From positions 881,787 through 945,786 of the forward strand of contig JAJEKV010000013.1 in NCBI GenBank assembly GCA_021234155.1: a stretch of DNA of 64,000 bases. Reading direction: 5' to 3'. Source of the stretch: Isoetes taiwanensis. Lineage: Eukaryota > Streptophyta > Lycopodiopsida > Isoetales > Isoetaceae. The notes beneath the pieces are model-generated. The model made no database searches and was not told the DNA's origin. It saw nothing but the letters and a program-made list of their open reading frames with translations. The translations under genes and the position numbers were made by a program. Shown piece after piece: positions 56,870-64,000 of this stretch (position 1 is the stretch's first letter; each line of letters opens with the position of its first letter).

Positions 56870-59800
56870 CCAATAGAAACCCAATGTCACAAAATTGCAA
56901 TGGAGTGCCAAACTAATATGTGGCACATCCGCATTAATGCCTAAAGAGCAAAATATGATGTATAATGATAGCACAATACACAATGATAGCACAATGCAAC
57001 CGTGGAAAAGAAGAGCTCAACAGCCTAGCTAGAAATGAAGTTCCGGCAAATGATGCATAATGATAGCAATGCACAATGCACAATGATTGAAGAAGGTGTA
57101 TCCAGGAACAAACAATATGCCTAATCTGTCAAATGAAAAGATCACACTAAGAACATGAAAAGTCAACCCCGTCCAATAACATAAAAAGCAACTTCTCTAA
57201 GCTTACCAGAGGCATGACAATCACCAACATAATCATCAATCTCAGAGCAATGTCAAGAAGAAAATAAGGTTGACATCAAAAAGAAGTCCAGAGCAAAGAG
57301 GTTCATAAGGTCTGTGAAATGGTTTGGAACAAGAATAGGAGAGTGAAGGTGCCAAGGTCTGGTTCAGGTTAGCAGAGTAGAAATGTGTGGTGATGTCAGA
57401 AAACAAATAATGCCACATGCCTAAAGCCATGAATAAAGGCCCCAATGTGAATCATACTTCTGCAAACAAGAGACGAGATTGAGGGAGCGGATGTAGACAT
57501 GTCAGCACCAACCAAAAGGAAGGTCAAGAAGGGAAATGATGAAAGTTTTCGGATCACAATGTAGATCGAACAAAAATAAGGCTTAAGTAGTACAGGTGGG
57601 GTTATGGCCAATGAAAAGGAGGAGGCCCAAGTGCCAAGATCGGGATGGAGTGCAAGGAGGTTAGCCATATGGGAGAAAAGGACAAATGAAAAACACAATG
57701 ACTAGGTAAAATGACATATTAGTACTAAAGCTAGTGCCATACATATGGTCTGCTATTAAAACGCAAAAGAAGTAATGGACATGAAAAATGAACAAAAAAC
57801 ACAATGACGACGTGAAGTGGCATATTAGTAAAAGTGTTAGCCACCAAAAAAGAGAATGAGAATGAGAATGAGAATGAGAATGATTTTTTATCGTCCACTG
57901 AGAGGTGTTAGTTTTAAACAAATTAGAGACGAAAAAAATAGAATTATGTAGGACTAGCACCCTGCACAAAATCAGAATGTGCCCAAGATAATACCTCATG
58001 CACAATAACTCAATATACGCGACATCTAGAGAAAGATAAGCATCCATGTCAAACCATAAAAAAAAGAACGTCAAGAACACGAAAACAAACGAAAAATGGC
58101 CAAATAAAACGTGCTTTCGACAAAAAATGCAATACACTCCATGCAGGACTAGATGCACCAATAGGAATGATACTTTTACAGAACGAGGAAGAAGGTGGAG
58201 GTAGATGTCAAGGAAGGGCAAGAAGGGGAAGGAGATGGAAGTTACATTCGGATCACACCGTGGTTCAAGCAAAGAGAGGCTTATGAAAAACAAAGAAGGT
58301 CGAAGTGCGAGTCGGAAGTCAAAAGTGAGGTTAAGGCCAAGGTAAAAGAGGCGATGGGTCAAGTGCCGACGTCGAGGGGGAGTGTAAGGAGGCGATCCAT
58401 GCGCAGAATGAGAAAAAAGGTATAAGTGATTACGCAAGGATGTCATAGTGTTAGGAAGCGAGCCATGCCAAAATAGAAAAAGATCCACCATAAGTGCAAA
58501 AAAGCTCTCAATAGACAGCTAGAATGGATGTCTCGGGATAACGAGAATCATGCAGAACCAGCACCATGCACAAAATTAGAATGTGCCTGATATAACACCT
58601 TGTGTACAACAACGTAAAACACTCCACATCTAGATAAAGAGAAGCATAGAAAGGAAAGGTGATCCAATAGAAACCCATGTTGCAAAATCTCAATGCGGTG
58701 CCAAACGCAATATGCATCATAAAGTCAAATAGCAAATATGCCAATGATATATAATGATCATATCAAAATAGAAAAAGATCCACTACAAGTGCCAAAAGCC
58801 CCAATAGACAGCTAGAAATGGATTTCTCGAGATAACTAGAATCATGCAAAACCAGCACCATGCACAAAACCAGAGTGTGCCCAACATAACACCTTGTGTA
58901 CAATGTTCAATGTAAGATGCTCCCCATCAAGACAAAGAGAAGCATAAAAAGGAAAGATGATAGAAACCCATGTCGCAAAATCTCAAGGCGAAACGCAATA
59001 TGCATCATACCCAGATAAAGCCAAATAGCAAATATGCCAATGATATATAATGATAGCGCCGAAAAAACCTAGAATACTAAAGAACTTCAAGAACACGATG
59101 TCAACTATAATTTGCCAAATAAGACGTACTTGCGACAAAAAATGCAATGCAATGCAGCTGTTAACAAGAGAGAAATGATAGTGTTAAATGAGAGGTCATA
59201 AGGAAGAGAATAGGACATTTGGAGCGAGGAAGGGATGCGGCAATATGAATTGCAGATGAATATGAAGAGGCGGAGAGAGAAGTGGCAGACATGTCAGTAC
59301 AAATCAAGAGGAAGGTCAAGGGAGAGGAGAGTGAAGTTAAATTTGGATCACATCAGGGATCAAGAAAAACGAGGCTTAAGTTTGAAGAAAAGTAGGATGG
59401 CTATGCACAAACAATTCATGGCAAATGTGAGGCCAAAGTCAAGGTGAGGTGATGGCCAAGAGAAAAGAGGAAACGAAAATCAACAGTGGCAAGGTCAAAG
59501 AGGAGTGCCAAGAGGTTAGCCATAGGGTAGAATGATAACATAGAAGGACATATTGTTAGCAAAGCGAGGGCCGTACAGCTGGTCTGCAATAAGAAAGCAA
59601 ATGAGGGGATGTACATGTCAAAGGAAATGAAAACACAATGGGCATACAATGTTACATATTGTGAGTAAAGCGAGGCACGGAAAAAGAAGCCTACTGCGAA
59701 TATGACAAAGGGGAGCTAACATAAAACAAAAGATCACCCAAATCATAAAATTGGTGCTATATAAGCAATAAACCTGTGTCAAATCCGTAAAAAATGGAGA

Positions 59801-61500
59801 AACCACCTAACAACATAACATGGCACCCATGTTCAAGAACAGAGAATACAACTTCGCGAAGCTGCAATGTTCCAGGATAAACGACAATCACCAACATAAT
59901 GACAATTTCAGAGCAATATTTTCAAAGTCATGTTTTAAGCCCAAGCATAAATATGAGAAAAGAGGAATGCAAGCCAACGAACAAATGCAACAAGAAAATA
60001 ACCACAGACAAGAGCCCAACTGCCAGAAAAAGTGTAAAACACGATCGCTTCAATAACAACATTAACAATGCTATAAGCCCCAAAAGCTCATTAGAGCAGA
60101 ATACGAAGAATGATCGAGTTAGCAAGGCAGAAGGATGGAGGAAACCCCCATAACTGAAAAATTAAGGAAAGAAGATACAATATGAAAATACTACATGACA
60201 AAAAATGCGACAAAAAAAGGCAATGCAACGCATTTTTTTAACAATATGTGAATGTTGAATAACAAAGAAATGATAGTGTGAAATGAGAGGGCATAAGGAA
60301 AATAATACGACATTTGGAGCGAGGAAGGGATGCATCAATATGAATAGCACCGTGAGTATGAAGAGGTTGAGGGAGAAGTGGCAGACATGTCAGTACAAAT
60401 CAAGAGGAAGGTCAAGGGAGCTGAGAGTGAAGGTAAATTTGGATCACATCATGGATCAAGGAAAAACGAGGCTCAAGTTTGAAGAAAAGTAGGATGGCTA
60501 TGCACAAGCAAATTATGGCAAATGTGAGGCCAAAGTCAAGGTGTGGTTATGGCCAAGAGGAAAGAGGAAACGAAAATCAACAGTGGCAAGGTCACAGAAG
60601 AGTGCGAGGAGGTTAGCCATATGGCAGAATGACTACGTAAAAGGACATATTGTTAGCAAAGCTAGGGCCGTACAGATAGCTGCAATAAGAAAGCAAATGA
60701 GGGAAGGAACATGGTAAAGGAAATGAAAACACAATGAGGATGTAATGTGAGTAAAGCGATGCACGGAAAAAGAAGCCTACTGTGAATATGACAAAGTGGA
60801 GCTAACATAAACCAAGGATCACCCAAATCTATAAAATTAGTGCTATATAAGCAATAAACCTGTGCCGAGTCCGTAAAAAATGGAAAAACCACCCAACAAC
60901 ATAACATGTCGCCCATATTCAAGAACAGAGAATACAACTTCGCGAAGCTGCAATGTGACATCATAAATGACAATCGCCAACATAATGACAATTTCAGAGC
61001 AATGTTTCCGAAAAAGACACCAAAGTTATGTTTTAAGCTCAAGCATAAATACGAGAAAAGAAGAATGCAAGCCCATAAACAAATGCAACAAGAAAATAAC
61101 CACAGACAAGAGCCCAACTGCCAGAAAAAGTGTAAAACACGATCGCCTCAATAACAACATGAACAATGCTATAATCCCCAAAACCACATGAGATTATATA
61201 CCTACAGAAAGCAGAATACGAAGAATGATCGAGTTAGCAAGGCAAAATAATGGACGAAGCTCCCCATAACTGAAAAATCAAGGAAAGAATATACAAGATG
61301 AAAATACGACATGAAGTCGAAAACAACGAGGTGACTAGGCTTCAAAGGATAAATATAGTGCAAAGGAGCTCTCAAATGCAAAACATGACAAAGTGCAAAA
61401 AACATGGCAAAGAGAAGAATGTCAAAGGTTGAATGAGTATAAGGGAGTGCCAAACGCAATAGGCGGCGTATCCAGAGAAAGCGAATATATAGCATAATAA
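56870..61500. repeat. Tandem array of about 1.09-kb satellite-like units, about four copies
   Basis: The clearest pair is about 59150-60240 and 60245-61330: gacatttggagcgaggaagg at 59214 and 60309, acttcgcgaagctgcaatg at 59851 and 60937. Older copies are recognisable from about 57180 (ccagaggcatgacaatcaccaac) and about 58190 (aaggaagggcaagaagggg). Blocks such as gccaaacgcaatatgcatcat recur at 58700 and 58990. ORFs inside are A-rich or read Phe/Leu-rich on the minus strand and show no protein domain. A (GAGAAT)5 hexanucleotide tract lies at 57852-57882. Confidence 0.85.
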
Positions 61501-61640
61501 CAGGGGGTTTTCTTTGTGTTTTTGTACGCTTTTCACTAAGGTTTTCCTATGATTTCGTGATGTATTCAAATGGATGTACTAATGCGTACATCTAGAGTGC
61601 ACCATTTCTGAGCCATTGATTTTAGCCTTTTTTTTTTTCC
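61501..61640. other. Junction between the satellite array and the 57-bp repeat
   Basis: Short unassigned DNA. The motif aatatatagcataataacag just before it (about 61484-61503) matches one at 7103-7122. Confidence 0.4.
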
Positions 61641-61868
61641 AATGGTCAACAACCAATGGCTCACAACAAAAGCCCTTTTTTTGTGTGTGTGGTGCATAAT
61701 GGTCAACAACCAATGGCTCACAACAAAAGCCCTCTTTTTGTGTGTGTGGTGCATAATGGGCAACAACCAATGGCTCACAACAAAAGCACCTTTTTTGTGC
61801 GTGTGGTGCATAATGGTCAACAACCAATGGCTCACAACAGAAGCCCTCTTTTTGTGTGTGTGGTGCAT
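61641..61868. repeat. 57-bp tandem repeat, four units
   Basis: Units start aatggtcaacaaccaatgg (or aatgggcaacaacc) at 61641, 61698, 61755 and 61812, with a partial fifth at 61869. Copies differ at only a few bases. 57 is 19 codons, so the frame stays open on both strands; the repetitive peptides are unlikely to be real. Confidence 0.95.
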
Positions 61869-62943
61869 AATGGGCAGATGAAGGGCTTGAAGGGCGCATG
61901 TAGTGCAGTTTCCCCGCCGGCAACACATTTCTTATTATAACTTTTGATCCAGAGCTCTGTTTGAGATGATTTTTATTGCGTTGGAAAGCTCTGTCCGAGA
62001 TCTTTTTGATAATGTATGATATGGATATATTTGGTTAAGTTATCTATGCTAAAACAGTAATTTTTCGGCCGGTTTGGTAGGCTTTCACATCCTACCAACT
62101 GATTAATACAGGATTGCGCTATTGGATATTGTTTTATGGCTCATTCCGAATGAAGCTTGCAAAAAATTACTATGCATTTTTAGATTTTGAGGCAATTATT
62201 AAGCAAATTCTAAGGCTTCTAGATCCTTGTGCTAACAAGCAGAAAAGTTTCCCACTTTGGTTTCTCACCACAAGAATCCATGGAGGCCAAAGGCTGCTGT
62301 TAAATTCCAGTTGAAAAATGTTTGTGTATGGGTGTTGCAAACTTTATAACTTTCAGAATAATGGGATCAATCTGCTCTATCTTTATGGTAACTTTTACTT
62401 ATGTTCCATTTGTTTTATTGTGATGAAATTCAAAAGCTACAGGTGATGAAAGCCTCAAATGAATTCTAGTTTTTTTCTGGTTTGAATTCTAAAATTTTAG
62501 GCCACGGGGAAGGACGTCGGGGCCAAAAAAAAATTTTTTTTGCAACACAAACCATTATCCAACATATAAATTAAATCCCCCAACACATAACAACCATTGA
62601 CATTAACAACCAACACATAACTACCATTGACATTAATTAACACAACCATTGGGTCCAACACATTTAAATTAAAATCCCCTTAAACCCCCTTTGGTTTGGG
62701 TGCATATTCACACGGGGGATGACGTAGGGCAGCGAGAGCCCTTATAATTGTATTTTGCACGTACAAAATCAACACCATATAGTATTCCGCTTGAAATCTT
62801 ATAGTATTTTGCGAATCTTGTTATACAGTATAGCAAATTTTGTACTTGCATACCCCACAAACGAGGAACTTTACGTACGGTGTAGATTAAGGAATAAGGG
62901 GTGAATATGAGAGCTTTTTGAGTTGGTGTACGGAGGCAAGGTG
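61869..62943. other. Region upstream of the Gypsy gag, probable LTR or leader
   Basis: No gene. 62575-62660 has short direct repeats (accaacacataacaaccattgacattaa type). cacggggaaggacgtcggg at about 62502 resembles cacgggggatgacgtaggg at about 62712. The 5' LTR and primer site of the following element should lie here, but I could not identify them. Confidence 0.4.
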
Positions 62944-64000
62944 ATGAAGCGAGCTGAGGATGTTGAGCGTAGTGCAGGCGATGGTGAAGAGCAGGGTTTG
63001 TTTGAGAATCTGGAACGAGGTAGTTCTTCACGTTCTAAAGCTAAACAGCGAAAAGTAAAGTTTGCATCGCAAGAGTCAGCCAAGGAGCTTACCAAAGAGT
63101 TTATCAAGGAGGATCGTGTAGACTCTGTGGTGGTGCAGATGCTGCAGAAGCTCACAGCTCAAGTACAAACACTTGAGCGCAGTATGCTTGGTGGAGCTAG
63201 GAATAAGGGTAAAGGAGGGCATAAAGATGATTCCTCGGACAGTGAAGAGTCCAGAAGAACACCACCACGGAGCCCTCCAAGGGATGATTCGCCAGATGGA
63301 GATGACGGTTCTAGTGACTCCGAGAGCGATCACAAGAAGAAAAAGAAGAGTAAATTGCAAATGCCTAAGGATCCAAAGGAAGTCCTTGATTTCTTTAAGG
63401 GAGAACGTGATGGAACCACATTGCTGCAATGGTTGACGAAGATGAATGACTTCTTCAAAGAACATAAGCATACAGAGCAGAAAAAGTTATATTGGACAAA
63501 GTTCCAATTAAAAGGTGAACCGGTGTTGTGGTGGTCCCGAGTGATGAAGGAAGAAGAGGCAGAGGGATATCCTGTGAAGACATGGGAACGTATGGAAAAA
63601 CTCTTGAGAAGAGAGTTTATGTCGGATGATTATGAGCATACCTTGAAAGATCAGTGGCAGACATTGCGGCAGGGATGGGATGAGACAGTGAAAGACTTTA
63701 CTAGTCGTTTCAATGAACTTTTGAGTCTCCTGCCAGGGATCTCTTCTCATGATAGACGTATTCGTTTCATTACAGCATTGCGAAGGGAATTCTCATCCCA
63801 GATTAAGTTATTACATCCTAAGACTCTACAACATGCTAGGACAATGGCATTGTCTATGGAGAATGACGCCAAAATGAAAGCAGGATATAAGGATTTTTGG
63901 AAAAGGTGGTACAAATCAAAGGATTCCTCAAAGGACACTTCTAAGGTGGTTGTTAGCAGCACCGAGGTCTCTGACCGCACCACACCAAAGCAGGGTTCGG
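62944..64000 (+). CDS. Gypsy (Ty3) gag polyprotein start, open to the window end
   Basis: Open frame from ATG at 62944 to the last base, 352 codons, no stop. The N-terminal part is charged (MKRAEDVERSAGDGEEQG), with a coiled-coil-like stretch (residues 45-80) and an S/D/E-rich linker (85-140). The retrotransposon gag domain follows from about 148: DFFKGERDGTTLLQWLTKM, W196-W197 in EPVLWWSRV, then LRREFMSDDYEHTLKDQW and TSRFNELLSLLPG. This is the canonical plant Gypsy/Metaviridae capsid domain. A zinc knuckle would lie beyond the window. The frame stays intact unlike the older Gypsy at 47-51 kb, so this is likely a younger insertion. The upstream frame is open only to 62911, making 62944 the first methionine. 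Confidence 0.88.
   Translation, partial: MKRAEDVERSAGDGEEQGLFENLERGSSSRSKAKQRKVKFASQESAKELTKEFIKEDRVDSVVVQMLQKLTAQVQTLERSMLGGARNKGKGGHKDDSSDSEESRRTPPRSPPRDDSPDGDDGSSDSESDHKKKKKSKLQMPKDPKEVLDFFKGERDGTTLLQWLTKMNDFFKEHKHTEQKKLYWTKFQLKGEPVLWWSRVMKEEEAEGYPVKTWERMEKLLRREFMSDDYEHTLKDQWQTLRQGWDETVKDFTSRFNELLSLLPGISSHDRRIRFITALRREFSSQIKLLHPKTLQHARTMALSMENDAKMKAGYKDFWKRWYKSKDSSKDTSKVVVSSTEVSDRTTPKQGS

Noticed and set aside
57661-58491. 276-aa Phe/Leu-rich minus-strand ORF resembling a membrane protein
   Set aside because: It lies inside the tandem satellite, is the complement of A-rich repeat DNA, and is not preserved in the neighbouring units.
61566-61928. ORFs in the 57-bp repeat (both strands)
   Set aside because: The repeat length is divisible by three, so frames stay open by chance. 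The peptides are exact tandem repeats without homology.

Overview
The window looks like nuclear DNA of a land plant with a repeat-rich, gene-poor genome. Evidence: short GT-AG spliceosomal introns, plant-type Copia elements primed by initiator tRNA-Met, and plant gene families (a B12D-like protein, an acetolactate synthase relic, a conserved plant protein starting MAGREVREYTNLSDP). The DUF7869-like and methyltransferase-like relics and the low gene density make a non-flowering lineage (fern, other seed-free plant or gymnosperm) my best guess. That is inference; the species cannot be named from here.

Three genes look intact. (1) A single-exon CMGC kinase of the MAK/MHK type, 514-1479 minus, with an altered activation loop and a tandemly duplicated C-terminal tail. 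(2) A two-exon B12D-like gene, 16359-16737 minus, with a Copia element inserted 36 bp past its stop codon. (3) A six-exon conserved gene, 31923-33133 minus, reconstructed here by hand. Its fourth intron is an AT-AC intron with near-perfect U12 (minor spliceosome) signals. An uncharacterised 136-aa ORF (37023-37433) may also be real.

Layout. 0-11.6 kb: kinase, then a series of tandem duplications, a perfect (GATA)45 tract, a 1.3 kb 19-bp minisatellite whose alternating units are near-inverse complements, and a CpG-rich patch. 11.6-16.3 kb: a decayed Copia element on the minus strand. 16.3-17.4 kb: B12D-like gene. 17.4-24 kb: LINE fragment and unassigned repeats. 24.2-25.3 kb: acetolactate synthase pseudogene. 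25-31 kb: mostly unassigned. 30.9-33.2 kb: dihydrolipoyl dehydrogenase pseudogene and the U12-intron gene. 34.2-35.5 kb: Harbinger-type transposase relic and a 436-bp foldback element. 37-44.3 kb: a methyltransferase-like relic, a 5'-truncated Copia with a long intact RT-RNase H ORF, and a DUF7869-like relic. 45.6-46.1 kb: LINE RT fragment. 47.3-51.6 kb: decayed Gypsy element. 52-55.8 kb: a second, ParB-like plus methyltransferase-like relic followed by an NIF-type phosphatase relic. 55.8-61.9 kb: nested tandem repeats including about 1.09-kb units. 62.9-64 kb: an open Gypsy gag running off the window.

The genes do not form a pathway; neighbours are brought together by transposition and duplication. 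The most notable signals are the U12 AT-AC intron, the paired ParB/methyltransferase-like loci, and the recurrence of minisatellites built from self-complementary units.
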